From assembly GCF_018137945.1 (NCBI RefSeq), contig NZ_CP073089.1, positions 1,488,001 to 1,552,000 on the forward strand: a stretch of DNA of 64,000 bases. Direction: 5' to 3'. The first letter of the stretch is position 1. Every line of letters begins with the position of its first letter. The notes beneath the pieces are model-generated. The model was not told where the DNA came from. It saw only the letters and a program-made list of their open reading frames with translations, and did no database searches. Of the stretch, positions 18,690 through 27,377 are shown piece by piece. A program made the position numbers and the translations under genes. Source of the stretch: Brevibacterium sp. W7.2 (lineage in GTDB: Bacteria; Actinomycetota; Actinomycetes; Actinomycetales; Brevibacteriaceae).

Positions 18690-19906
18690 TGTTGAAGTTC
18701 CGAGGGGAACCCCTCCCAGCTTGGTTTGGAACTCCACCAGCCAACGCCGAGCTAGAGATCCTTCCGGTGGGGTACCTATTTGAAAAGTTCCGGGAAATCC
18801 CAGGCGCAGGAGATGCTGACGCATACCAACGCCTGTCGTTAACCATGAACGGTGTGCTTCCCAGATCGCGAGAGGCGAATGATGGCCTGCAGCCGGAATC
18901 ATTTGATTCCTACCAGCTGCTGAAGCCGGGTCAACTTGTGTTCAAGCTCATTGACCTCCAGAACGTCTCTACGAGCCGTGTCGGTCTGTCCGACGACGAA
19001 GGACTCGTAAGTCCCGCATACATCGTTGTTCAACCTTCCGAGAAGGTTCTTCCACGTTACGCATACTGGTATTTCATGGACCTTTACTTTCGGCGAGTCT
19101 TCAATAACCTCGGTGAGGACGGAGTCCGAGCATCCCTCGGATGGGAGGGGCTGAAAGAGCTTCCATTCCCGCTTTTGCCGTTCGAGAAGCAACACCAGAT
19201 TGTTCGGTTCCTTGATGCGGAGACGGTGAAGATTGACCACATCATAACCAAACAACGCGAACTCCTGGGCCTGCTCGACCTTCGGAATGAGGCTCGCTGG
19301 CATGCTGCCTTCACCGGCTTTACTGCCGTGAAGACGCGCCCGTTGAAGCGGCTGCTTGTGAAAATGGACCGAGCAGTGGTTGCGGGGGCTGGCGTCGTTA
19401 CTGCGTTTCGTGACGGTGGGGTGACTCTGCGCTCGAACCGTCGTGAAGAAGGGTTCACGTTCTCCGAGACGGAGGCCGGGTATCAAGGGATTGCGGCGGG
19501 CGACCTCGTGTTCCACGGCCTCGATGGCTTCGCCGGTGCTGTCGGCGTCTCCGATAGCGATGGGCAGTCCACGCCCGTCTATCACGTATGTCGACTCCGT
19601 GACGAGGATGATGATCTCCGCTTCATCGCCTACTCACTTCGTTACCTTGGACATAGCGGATTTTTGTCTACTCAGGCACCCAGTGTCCGCCAACGAGCAG
19701 TGGACTTCCGAAATTGGCAGACCTTCGGGCAGGTCCCACTTTCGCTACCAGCCAGGAGAGAACAGCAAAGGATTGTTGCGGAACTTGATGCAAGCGCAGC
19801 AGCGCTCGCTGATGCTAAGGCCACCATCGAGCGGGCAATTGGACTCTTACAGGAGCGGCGTTCGGCGTTGATTACAGCTGCGGTGACGGGGCAGATCGAG
19901 GCTTAG
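18689..19906 (+). CDS. hsdS: Type I restriction-modification system, specificity subunit
   Basis: 405 residues. Recognises the bipartite DNA target and holds the HsdM and HsdR subunits. Two target-recognition domains are each followed by a conserved helix: LPFEKQHQIVRFLDAETVKI near residues 170-190 and LPARREQQRIVAELDASAAA near 350-370. The C-terminus RRSALITAAVTGQIEA is typical. The ATG overlaps the last base of hsdM (TGATG); a GTG three bases earlier is an alternative. Both recognition domains look full length, so the system is probably functional. The target sequence cannot be read from the protein. Confidence 0.95.
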   Translation: MLKFRGEPLPAWFGTPPANAELEILPVGYLFEKFREIPGAGDADAYQRLSLTMNGVLPRSREANDGLQPESFDSYQLLKPGQLVFKLIDLQNVSTSRVGLSDDEGLVSPAYIVVQPSEKVLPRYAYWYFMDLYFRRVFNNLGEDGVRASLGWEGLKELPFPLLPFEKQHQIVRFLDAETVKIDHIITKQRELLGLLDLRNEARWHAAFTGFTAVKTRPLKRLLVKMDRAVVAGAGVVTAFRDGGVTLRSNRREEGFTFSETEAGYQGIAAGDLVFHGLDGFAGAVGVSDSDGQSTPVYHVCRLRDEDDDLRFIAYSLRYLGHSGFLSTQAPSVRQRAVDFRNWQTFGQVPLSLPARREQQRIVAELDASAAALADAKATIERAIGLLQERRSALITAAVTGQIEA

Positions 19907-19916
19907 GGAGAAAATC

Positions 19917-22900
19917 ATGGGTGTTCAGCACGAGAAGAGTTTCGAGACGGAGATCTGCGAGCACCTTGCGGCACACGGTTGGCTGTACGAGGAGGGGTTC
20001 GCTGGTTACGACCAGGAGCGAGCTCTGATCCCGGATGATGTGTTTGCTTGGCTGCAGGCGACGCAGCCTGAGCAGTGGGCGCGCGTCGTGCCGGACACCG
20101 AATCCCAAGTGGAGACTGAGCTCGCTAAGCGGCTACTGCTCGAGCGACTGGTGAAGGAACTGGATCAGCCCCTCGAACATGGAGGCGGCCTGCTTGCGGT
20201 GCTGCGTGGAGGATTTAGGAGGACTCCAGCGAAGTTCTCGATGTGCGCGTTCAAGCCCGCGACCTCAATGAATCCCGGGGCTCAAGAACACTACGAGGCG
20301 AACCAACTCCGCGTGGTCCGGCAGGTGCACCACTCTGCGAAGCGCCCACATGACTCCATCGACCTGGTGTTTTTCGTCAACGGTCTGCCGGTTGCGACGG
20401 CTGAGTTGAAGACGGACAACACGCAGTCGATTGATTCTGCGGTGCGCCAGTACCGCAGGGATCGCCCGCCTAAGGGTGAGCCGCTGTTTAAGTTCGGCGC
20501 CCGTGCGCTGGTTCATTTTGCGGTCTCCACGGACGAGATTCATATGACCACGAAACTCGACGGTGCGAACACCGTGTTCCTGCCGTTCAACCTCGGTAAC
20601 AACGGGGGTGCGGGAAATCCGGTCAATCCTGAGGGTGCTGCGACGTCGTATCTGTGGGAGCGGGTGCTGCAGCGTGACAACTGGCTGCAAATCCTGGAAC
20701 ATTTCGTCAACCTGCAGATCACCGAGAAGGTCGATCCGATTACCGGCGCTCGCTCGCGTAGCCAGCAGATAATCTTCCCGCGCTTCCACCAGTGGGAGGC
20801 GGTCACCAGCCTGCTGGACATCACGCAGGCTGAGGGTCCCGGTAAGAAGTATCTGATCCAGCACTCGGCAGGCTCAGGGAAGACGAACTCGATTGCGTGG
20901 CTCGCGCACGGTCTCGCGAATCTGCACAACAGCGATAACTCGAAGACGTTCGATTCGGTCATCGTTGTCACCGACCGAACCGTGCTTGACGATCAGTTGC
21001 AGAAAGCCATCAAGTCGATTGAGGACACCAGGGGCGTTGTGGGAACAATCAACGCTGACGAGGTTCGTAAGGCATCGGCTTCCTCGAAATCGGCGCTTCT
21101 TGCTCAGGAGCTCAGTAGCGGCAAGCTCATCATCATCGTTACGTTGCAGACGTTCCCGTTCGTTTTGGAGGCACTCGCAGAGCAGGGTGGGCTCGCGGAT
21201 CGGAAGTTCGCGGTGATCGCGGACGAGGCCCACTCCTCACAGACGGGTACGAGCGCCCAGAAACTGCGCCAAGTCCTGTCACAGGCCGAGGTCGAGGCGC
21301 TCGAGGATGGCGGCGAGGTGAGCGTGGAGGACGTGCTCGCTGCCGAGATGGCTGCCCGCGCTACGGCACAGAACATCTCGTTCTATGCGTTTACCGCGAC
21401 TCCGAAGGGCAAGACGCTGGAGATGTTCGGACGCCCCGGTGCGGACGGGAAACCGGCACCATTCCACGTGTACACGATGCAGCAGGCGATCGAGGAGAGC
21501 TTCATCCTTGACGTGCTGCGTAATTACACCACCTACAAGACCGCCTTCCAGCTCGCTCGCAAGACCGGCGACGCTGCGGACGGGGATGACCTGGTGGATG
21601 AGGGCCCCGCGAAGAAGGGTCTGATGCGGTGGGTGAGCCTGCACCCGACGAATATCGCCCAGAAGGTGCAGATCATCGTCGAGCACTTCCGGGAGAATGT
21701 CGCGCACCTGCTCTACGGTCACGCGAAGGCCATGGTGGTGACCTCGAGCCGTGCTGCCGCGCTGAAGTACAAGATGGCGATCGACGCCTACATCGACAAG
21801 CATGACTACCAGCTCGGCACTCTGGTGGCGTTCTCCGGCAGCCTGACCTCGGAGCAGATAGAGGACACCATGCCGAGCGTGCAGGAGCCCTACACCGAAG
21901 CGAACACGAACCCCGACCTGCGCGGACGTGGCATCCCGCAGGCATTCGCCGGGGACCAGTTCCGGGTGTTGATCGTGGCGAACAAGTACCAGACCGGGTT
22001 CGACCAGCCGCTGCTATGCGCGATGTACGTGGACAAGCGCCTCGACGGAATCGAAGCCGTCCAAACCCTCTCACGCCTGAACCGCACCCTGCCCGCCCGA
22101 GGTAAGGACACCACGTTCATTCTCGACTTCGTCAACGACGCCGACACGATCCTCGAAGCGTTCCTGCCGTACTACCGGACTGCTGAGATCGTAGAGACTA
22201 CCGACCCTGATCTCGTACATGACCTCGCACGAAAGATCGAGACCGTCGGGATTTACACCAGCGGCGACGTGGACGAATTCGCGCGAGCGTTCATCATCGA
22301 CAAGGATCACGGGAAGCACACCGCACCGCTGAAGCGGGCAGCCGACAGGTTCAACGACCGCTACGTCGCAGCAGTGATCGACAGAGCCAAGGCTGAAGTC
22401 GACGAGCTCGACTTGTTTCGCAAAGACGTCGGCTCGTTCGTGCGGCTCTACGACTTCCTGTCGCAGATCGTTGATTACCAGGACACCGACCTGGAGAAGC
22501 TCGCGCTCTTCCTCCGCCTACTGCGGCCCCGCCTCACAGGTCGCAAGACCCCAGAGGAGCTGGACTTCAACACCATCGAGCTAACCCACATCAAACAGAC
22601 CCGAAAGAGTGAAGGAGCTATTCCGCTCGTCGGCGATGGAGAGAAGCTCAATCCGATGGGCGTTGGCGGCGGGCGTGCACGCGACCCGCACATGGTGGCG
22701 TGGCAAGAGATCCTCGGCAACATCAACTCACTGTTCGAGGATGAGGACTTCGACCCCGGCTCAGTGGAGTCGTGGGTGCAGGGCGTAGTCACGATCCTCG
22801 TACAGAACGAAGCGATTAAGGATCAGGTCAACGCCAACTCCAAGGAGCAGTTCCGCGAGTCCCAGACGATGGAAACGGCTGTCACTAACGCGGTGCTCGA

Positions 22901-23069
22901 TCACCAGGACACCCAGAACACCATCTTGGAGAAGTTCTTTGAGAGCCCTCACCGCAGAGGACAGGTTGTTAAGGAGATCTCAGACCTTGTCTACTGGGAA
23001 CTCCGGCATCAGACGGAAAAGAAGCTGCGACGCGACGACAGCGCAGAGCAAGCTGCCGATAATTCGTGA
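19917..23069 (+). CDS. hsdR: Type I restriction-modification system, restriction/translocase subunit
   Basis: 1050 residues, normal length. Cleaves unmethylated foreign DNA after ATP-driven translocation. The N-terminal nuclease domain (HSDR_N) shows DSIDLVFFVNGLPVATAELK with the E-x-K pair near residue 163. The motor domain shows Walker A HSAGSGKTNS near 315, DEAHSS near 436, FTATPKG and TGFDQPLL. The C-terminal helical part binds the methylase complex. The start lies 10 bases after hsdS with GGGAGAAAA before it, so hsdM-hsdS-hsdR is one operon. No frameshift is seen. Confidence 0.96.
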   Translation: MGVQHEKSFETEICEHLAAHGWLYEEGFAGYDQERALIPDDVFAWLQATQPEQWARVVPDTESQVETELAKRLLLERLVKELDQPLEHGGGLLAVLRGGFRRTPAKFSMCAFKPATSMNPGAQEHYEANQLRVVRQVHHSAKRPHDSIDLVFFVNGLPVATAELKTDNTQSIDSAVRQYRRDRPPKGEPLFKFGARALVHFAVSTDEIHMTTKLDGANTVFLPFNLGNNGGAGNPVNPEGAATSYLWERVLQRDNWLQILEHFVNLQITEKVDPITGARSRSQQIIFPRFHQWEAVTSLLDITQAEGPGKKYLIQHSAGSGKTNSIAWLAHGLANLHNSDNSKTFDSVIVVTDRTVLDDQLQKAIKSIEDTRGVVGTINADEVRKASASSKSALLAQELSSGKLIIIVTLQTFPFVLEALAEQGGLADRKFAVIADEAHSSQTGTSAQKLRQVLSQAEVEALEDGGEVSVEDVLAAEMAARATAQNISFYAFTATPKGKTLEMFGRPGADGKPAPFHVYTMQQAIEESFILDVLRNYTTYKTAFQLARKTGDAADGDDLVDEGPAKKGLMRWVSLHPTNIAQKVQIIVEHFRENVAHLLYGHAKAMVVTSSRAAALKYKMAIDAYIDKHDYQLGTLVAFSGSLTSEQIEDTMPSVQEPYTEANTNPDLRGRGIPQAFAGDQFRVLIVANKYQTGFDQPLLCAMYVDKRLDGIEAVQTLSRLNRTLPARGKDTTFILDFVNDADTILEAFLPYYRTAEIVETTDPDLVHDLARKIETVGIYTSGDVDEFARAFIIDKDHGKHTAPLKRAADRFNDRYVAAVIDRAKAEVDELDLFRKDVGSFVRLYDFLSQIVDYQDTDLEKLALFLRLLRPRLTGRKTPEELDFNTIELTHIKQTRKSEGAIPLVGDGEKLNPMGVGGGRARDPHMVAWQEILGNINSLFEDEDFDPGSVESWVQGVVTILVQNEAIKDQVNANSKEQFRESQTMETAVTNAVLDHQDTQNTILEKFFESPHRRGQVVKEISDLVYWELRHQTEKKLRRDDSAEQAADNS

Positions 23070-23139
23070 TCTCTACTATGCAGCGGAGCGGCGCGATGCT
23101 TCGAACAGATATAAGAGCGAGACATCTTGGAGTTCCGCT

Positions 23140-23502
23140 TCAACGTGTAGCTGAGGAGCCATCTTTGCCGCCCCAGGCCCTGGCCAGTTCGAACCAGTTC
23201 CGGTTCGCGACCAAGGTGATCGTCTCGGCGGAGTCGACGGTGATCTGGTGTGTGAACTTGTCCGCGCGGAACGGGATGATCTCGTCTACGACCGGATCCT
23301 CGTGTGGTTCGTACATGTCGAGCGTCAGAAGCGACCGTGTTCGAGTGACGGGTGTGAGCCACGCGAACTGGCGCTTCACGCGGTATGCCACCTGGGTGCG
23401 GGCGAATTGCTCCTCTGCCCCTCCGGCCGCTGCGATCGATGAGGCGAAGGCTTCGTAGTGAGCTCGAAGAGAGCCCGGGAACAGTGTGTCGGGTCCTGTC
23501 AT
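23140..23502 (-). CDS. Small DUF5655-like protein
   Basis: 120 residues read convergently to hsdR. AGGAGG stands at a good distance before the ATG. The sequence QFARTQVAYRVKRQFAWLTP, with a basic strand-rich middle and a C-terminal NRNWFELARAWGGK, resembles DUF5655-type domains that I recall from actinobacteria; the assignment is tentative. No signal peptide or membrane segment. It lies between the type I system and the mobilization genes and may be passenger cargo. Confidence 0.65.
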   Translation of the reverse strand: MTGPDTLFPGSLRAHYEAFASSIAAAGGAEEQFARTQVAYRVKRQFAWLTPVTRTRSLLTLDMYEPHEDPVVDEIIPFRADKFTHQITVDSAETITLVANRNWFELARAWGGKDGSSATR

Positions 23503-23827
23503 CGCGCGTCCTCCTGACGGAGATCACCTCGGTCAACCATTGTACGCATCGATTTCGTCGTTGCCGAGTGAAGTCGTGACGATGCGTACAGTCGGTCGAT
23601 CAGAAGTACGTCGCCCTGCAGCGCTGGTCGTCGTGGGCGAGCTGGCCCTGTGGCGGCGACCGAAAGGGGACGGTGTCGCCTGGTCACAATTTGATGGCTG
23701 TTAGTGCCGGAACTTTGTGGAGTTCCGCAGCGGATTAACCTCTGGGGGCAAGAAGTAGCGCATCTCAGCGGTTAGGCCGCCTCGGGCGTCATCGTGACAG
23801 ATGATCACCGACGCCCAGGAGGCCACC
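23503..23827. other. Intergenic region with a short coding-like remnant
   Basis: No full gene. At 23714-23758 the bases encode FVEFRSGLTSGGKK plus TAG, close to the ending found at 16617-16662 before hsdM. The rest is not recognisable. Confidence 0.4.
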
Positions 23828-24127
23828 TTGTCTGCCGAGTCAAACGCCCGAGCCCACGCCGAAGCCTTCCGATGGTGGCGCGGTGCTCCCGAGCTCACTG
23901 AGAGGGAAGCACGGCGGCGCGACCTTGAAGCCCTCCGCGACGCCGTCGCCGAGCTGATCGTCGAGTGGTTCGACGAGGACGACCTTATGTTGGACGAGAT
24001 CGGCGATCCCATCTTGCTGGCGAAGGCAGCGCTGGCACGGCCAGACCTGTGTCCCAGGATCGCCCGCCATTCCCGCGCCGTTGATCTCTCCGAGAGTCTG
24101 AGGCGGCGGATTTCGGGGCACGATTAG
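23828..24127 (+). CDS. Small hypothetical acidic protein
   Basis: 99 residues if translated from TTG at 23828, chosen because CAGGAGG lies five bases upstream; ATG at 23801 has no site. Helical and acidic (LRDAVAELIVEWFDEDDLML), no known domain. A non-coding reading is possible because a long frame is also open on the other strand, but the strong ribosome site favours this gene. It ends about 50 bases before a tRNA-like fragment. Confidence 0.5.
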   Translation: MSAESNARAHAEAFRWWRGAPELTEREARRRDLEALRDAVAELIVEWFDEDDLMLDEIGDPILLAKAALARPDLCPRIARHSRAVDLSESLRRRISGHD

Positions 24128-24174
24128 TGTTTCGGGGCCCGCCAAAGGGCCTTCATGAGCACGATGATCGCGGG

Positions 24175-24204
24175 GGTCGCAGGTTTGGATCCTGTCAGCC
24201 CGAC
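24175..24204 (+). repeat. tRNA-Pro-like 3' fragment, candidate attachment-site remnant
   Basis: GGTCGCAGG-TTTGGAT-CCTGT followed by CAGCCCGAC matches the T-arm and 3' acceptor half of an actinobacterial tRNA-Pro as I recall it, except that the T-loop differs at two positions from the canonical form. No 5' half (it would begin CGGGCTG) is upstream, so it is not a tRNA gene. Integrative elements often leave such 3' tRNA ends. Confidence 0.5.
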
Positions 24205-24208
24205 GTTT

Positions 24209-24239
24209 GCCCAGGTGAGAGAGAGTTTCTCGCCTGGGC
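24209..24239. terminator. Perfect 12-bp hairpin after the tRNA-like fragment
   Basis: GCCCAGGTGAGA pairs with TCTCGCCTGGGC (one G-U) around a 7-base loop. No T-run follows on the + strand. Such hairpins often follow actinobacterial tRNA genes, which supports a copied tRNA 3' flank. Confidence 0.55.
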
Positions 24240-24390
24240 CTCGTCGTATCCGGGAACGATGTCACCGCTGCGGTCATTGCTAAATTGGAGAAGACCCCCA
24301 GCGCCGTGCGGTGTCGAGCGTCTTCGTCTGGCACCGAGGGTAATGGCTGCCGCCCGTCGCGGGCGACGGTTGCCTTCGGTGAGGTCGAGG

Positions 24391-25314
24391 TCAGACGAAC
24401 GATGGGCCATCGTCCTCAGGCTGCTCTTTATCGGTCGGCTCCCAGGAGCGGTGGTACATTTGCTCTCGTGCCTGCCGCTCCCGGATCTCACGGTCAATCT
24501 GCGCACGCTTGGCAGCGCGTTCGGCGGCCTTCCTGGCTTCAACCTGCCTGAGGCGAACCTCGGTTGCGGCCTCCTCCTGCCGTCGAGCCTTCTTCGCCAC
24601 GTTGAACCGTGCCCGGCGCTGGGTCATATCGAGGCCCGCGTCGGCACCGCTGTCTTCAGTCGCGATGGCTTCCCATACCAGCATCAGGATGGTCTCCCAG
24701 CGTTTGATGACCTCTCGGTGCAGTACAACACCTTGCTCCTGAAGCTCCTTCAGCCCAGGCACCTGTTCCGGGGCCAGGCCGGCGACATGTAGGATCGTGC
24801 CCGTCACTTCCTCGAAGGTGGGCGGGGCCAGTGGTTGGCTGGTTAGCGCACGCACGATCGCGTTAACCTGCTCAGCACGCTGCTCGGCACGCCTGGCCTC
24901 CGCCCGGCCTCGAAAGAGGGAGCCGAGCAGGCCCAGGGGGCGCGCCAGCTTCTCGCGACGCTCTGCCAGGTCAGCGAGGACAACTTCGCGGCGGTGGGTC
25001 GTCTGCTCGATGGTGAGGTCTTCCCTGAGCTCCGTAGTGCGGAAGCATGTCAGCTCAGTGACCGCCAGTTCGTGGTCAGCGCCTGCCATGGCGTTGTGAT
25101 CGGCAGTCAGTTCGGCTGTTTCATACGGATGCTGCACCCGAAAAGGGCGTGTCTCAACTTCACGCAACCGGATATGAACGGACGCAAGGGCAGCCCCCAC
25201 AGGGACGCTCTCTGGAAGCCGAGCGAATGCGCCCAGCACGGTTTCGATGACGTCGAGAGACAGCGCACGGGCCTCGTCGGCAGCATCCTGGTTGGTGATC
25301 TTGATGGTGGTCAT
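24391..25314 (-). CDS. Coiled-coil protein encoded with the relaxase
   Basis: 307 residues; AAGGAG lies before the ATG, and the gene begins 20 bases after the relaxase stop, so the two are co-transcribed. No domain is recognised with confidence. The protein is rich in Arg/Glu helices, with coiled-coil stretches near residues 100-160 (REVVLADLAERREKLARPLG) and 235-290 (KKARRQEEAATEVRLRQVEA). It is probably a mobilization accessory factor, by position only. The acidic tail ends in DDGPSFV. Confidence 0.72.
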   Translation of the reverse strand: MTTIKITNQDAADEARALSLDVIETVLGAFARLPESVPVGAALASVHIRLREVETRPFRVQHPYETAELTADHNAMAGADHELAVTELTCFRTTELREDLTIEQTTHRREVVLADLAERREKLARPLGLLGSLFRGRAEARRAEQRAEQVNAIVRALTSQPLAPPTFEEVTGTILHVAGLAPEQVPGLKELQEQGVVLHREVIKRWETILMLVWEAIATEDSGADAGLDMTQRRARFNVAKKARRQEEAATEVRLRQVEARKAAERAAKRAQIDREIRERQAREQMYHRSWEPTDKEQPEDDGPSFV

Positions 25315-25334
25315 TGGAGTCTCCTTAGGTTTGG

Positions 25335-26387
25335 TTATTTGCTCAGCTGTCGGGTGTATGAAAGATACCGTTCTCGCGCAGGGGTCAACTTCTCGGGCGG
25401 TGGCTTGGGGGCCCGTCGTCGTGGGAGCAACGGTGTATCAACATTCGCCGACAGGATGTCCAAGGCGATTAGATCGGCGCGCACCGACTCCTCACCGGCC
25501 GCACGGCCTGCTTCATATCCGCGTTCGAAGCCTGATTTGCGCCCTTCCTGCTCGGCCTGCGTCTTACATTCCATGAGGTCACGCTCTGCCGCGGTGACGT
25601 CCGACTCGCGGACACGAACTTTCACGGCGCGGGCGTTCAGCTCGTCCTGATCGCGTGCAAGCTTTGTCTTGCCTGCCAACAGCCGATGGGCGCTCGTCGC
25701 GTACTCAGAGCTACTCAGATGCTCCTTCGAGCGCGCGGTGACCTTGAACTCGACATCGTAACCGGAATCAGCGAGGACTTGGCGATGCTCCTTGTGCTGG
25801 CGCTGGAGATCGCCGGGCCCCTTGAAGAAGTCCTTCTGACTCAGCCGCCCGTCCTCCGTTACCGGGACCGTCAGAAGCTGCAGCTGCGGATGCGTCTCGT
25901 CCATGTGCACCGAGAAGCCAGGCAGGTTCTCATGGCCGAACTCCGCAACGGCCCATGCGATCTGCGACTCGATATAGCGTTCCGCCTCGGCGTTCAAGCC
26001 ATCGTCGCGCCAGTCCGGATTGTGCTCGGCGAACCACTTCGGATCGAGCTGCAGGATGAGCGGTCGAATCGCGACGGCATCCGCCTTAATCCTCTTCTTG
26101 ACCGTCGCCAGGCGTGTATCGAGGTAGTCCAGTAGCTCCGCCGACGGCGGCCTGTCATTTCCGTCGGCAGCCTGCGTCACCACCGGAGTCCGCCAACCGC
26201 CGTTTCCGTCGTCGACCATCGTGATGTTCATCCACGTGCGTGTCGGGTCGATGTTCGGGTTCCGATGACCGAAGTCGAAGCCGGCGGCCTGGTCCACATC
26301 TCGCGCGATTTGGCGGGCGGAAGCGACCCGATGACTTCCGGCGGCCTTCACCTTGTGGCTCGCATCGAAGGTAGCCGTGTAACTCAC
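25335..26387 (-). CDS. MobV/Mob-Pre-type plasmid relaxase
   Basis: 350 residues from the GTG with GGAGGT seven bases upstream; residues MSYTATFDASHKVKAAG fit the family N-terminus. Relaxases of this type nick oriT to start plasmid mobilization. The family block FSVHMDETHPQLQLLTVPV then GRLSQKDFF lies near residues 158-185. In canonical MobV proteins the motif is HxDExxPHxH; here the last two His positions are Gln. A Lys/Glu-rich coiled coil and a Pro-rich basic tail follow. It points to an integrated mobilizable plasmid or element. No replication or integrase gene is visible nearby. Confidence 0.87.
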   Translation of the reverse strand: MSYTATFDASHKVKAAGSHRVASARQIARDVDQAAGFDFGHRNPNIDPTRTWMNITMVDDGNGGWRTPVVTQAADGNDRPPSAELLDYLDTRLATVKKRIKADAVAIRPLILQLDPKWFAEHNPDWRDDGLNAEAERYIESQIAWAVAEFGHENLPGFSVHMDETHPQLQLLTVPVTEDGRLSQKDFFKGPGDLQRQHKEHRQVLADSGYDVEFKVTARSKEHLSSSEYATSAHRLLAGKTKLARDQDELNARAVKVRVRESDVTAAERDLMECKTQAEQEGRKSGFERGYEAGRAAGEESVRADLIALDILSANVDTPLLPRRRAPKPPPEKLTPARERYLSYTRQLSK

Positions 26388-26690
26388 TGCGACCACCTCC
26401 GGTGGTCAGATCGCGAACCACATCGCCTGTTGGTGATGCGCTCCGCGATGCCTCCGGCGGCGCTCCCGCGGGGCCCACCGTTCCGGAGAATATCGCCCCT
26501 CCCCATCTGGGACCCTGCGCCCTGATGTGGAGCCTCTGCGACAACTTCCGGAACGGTAGGTGTAGCCCATACACCGACCACTCCGCTGGGTCGGTTTCCG
26601 GGGCCCTCCGAGGGCCCGCTGCGCGGGGGCACTCAGCCGCTGGCGCGGCCTCGATCCGGCGATCCGTCAGCGCTCCACTGGAGCCCTGAC
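26388..26690. other. Non-coding region upstream of the relaxase, candidate oriT
   Basis: Contains dyads: GACCACC-TCC-GGTGGTC (26391-26407, overlapping the relaxase ribosome site) and GGGCCCT-CCG-AGGGCCC near 26609. Relaxase origins of transfer usually lie just upstream of the mob gene. No family nick-site consensus could be recognised, so the placement is tentative. The region is bounded by an IS3 remnant. Confidence 0.35.
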
Positions 26691-27110
26691 AGAGGGAATG
26701 ATGTAAGGAGAGGTGACAGTTCGTGTGTCGCGCTGCAACTGCAGGTGACTTCATGATTGCTTCGTACTCAACAGGTGTCAATCGACCCAACCTGTCTTGT
26801 CGTCGACGTCGGTGATACGTCCGCTCGATCCAGGTCACGATCGCGATCCTCAACTGCTGCCTCGACACCCACCGGCGGCGGTTAAGAACGTTCTTCTGCA
26901 ACAGCGCGAAGAAGCTCTCCATGGCCGCGTTATCGCCAGCAGCGCCGACCCTGCCCATCGACCCCACCAGTCCATGACGGGCTAAGGCGCAGGTGAATTC
27001 TTCGATCGGAACTGGCTGCCACGATCGGAGTGGACCACGCAACCGGCCACGTCACCGCCCCTGCGTGCCACAACCAAACCTTCAGCAGTCCCGACCGACC
27101 TTCGAGCCCG
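26690..27110 (-). pseudogene. IS3-family transposase (orfB) remnant, frameshifted
   Basis: The minus strand encodes VVARRGGDVAGCVVHSDRGS (around 27010-27070), then after a frameshift near 27005 AALGRHG-like sequence ALARHGLVGSMGRVGAAGDN and MESFFALLQKNVLNRRRW down to GRLTPVEYEAIM. This is the C-terminal part of the integrase-core domain. The N-terminal half and orfA are missing and the frame runs on past the normal end. Non-functional. Confidence 0.85.
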
Positions 27111-27267
27111 CCCGATTTTCCACCGCACCAGGAATGCGATCGAGGTGCACTCGACAGTCGTGTTCACATTGTTGACTGTATCGAGGCTCATGTAGGACGC
27201 GAACGGGGCGTCGTCGAAGAAGATCATCACCATTTTACGGCCGTTGCGGGGGTTCACTGGCCGATTT

Positions 27268-27345
27268 GGTGAGCAGGACATCACGTACACACCGGAAGTG
27301 CCCGAGGCCGTCGAAGAGATGTTCAGGGCTCCGGAAAAGCCGTAG
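27268..27345 (+). pseudogene. Short coding-like C-terminal fragment
   Basis: One frame reads GEQDITYTPEVPEAVEEMF then RAPEKP and TAG, a protein-like acidic helix with no start or ribosome site. It lies between the IS3 remnant and ISL3 copy 2 and may be the end of a truncated gene. Family not recognised; could be chance. Confidence 0.25.
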
Positions 27346-27369
27346 ATTCGGTCTCCGTCGGTGGGTATA

Positions 27370-27377
27370 ACTAAAGC
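27370..27377. repeat. Target site duplication, left of ISL3 copy 2
   Basis: ACTAAAGC, repeated exactly at 28802-28809. It shares the six-base core CTAAAG with the duplication of copy 1. Confidence 0.9.
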
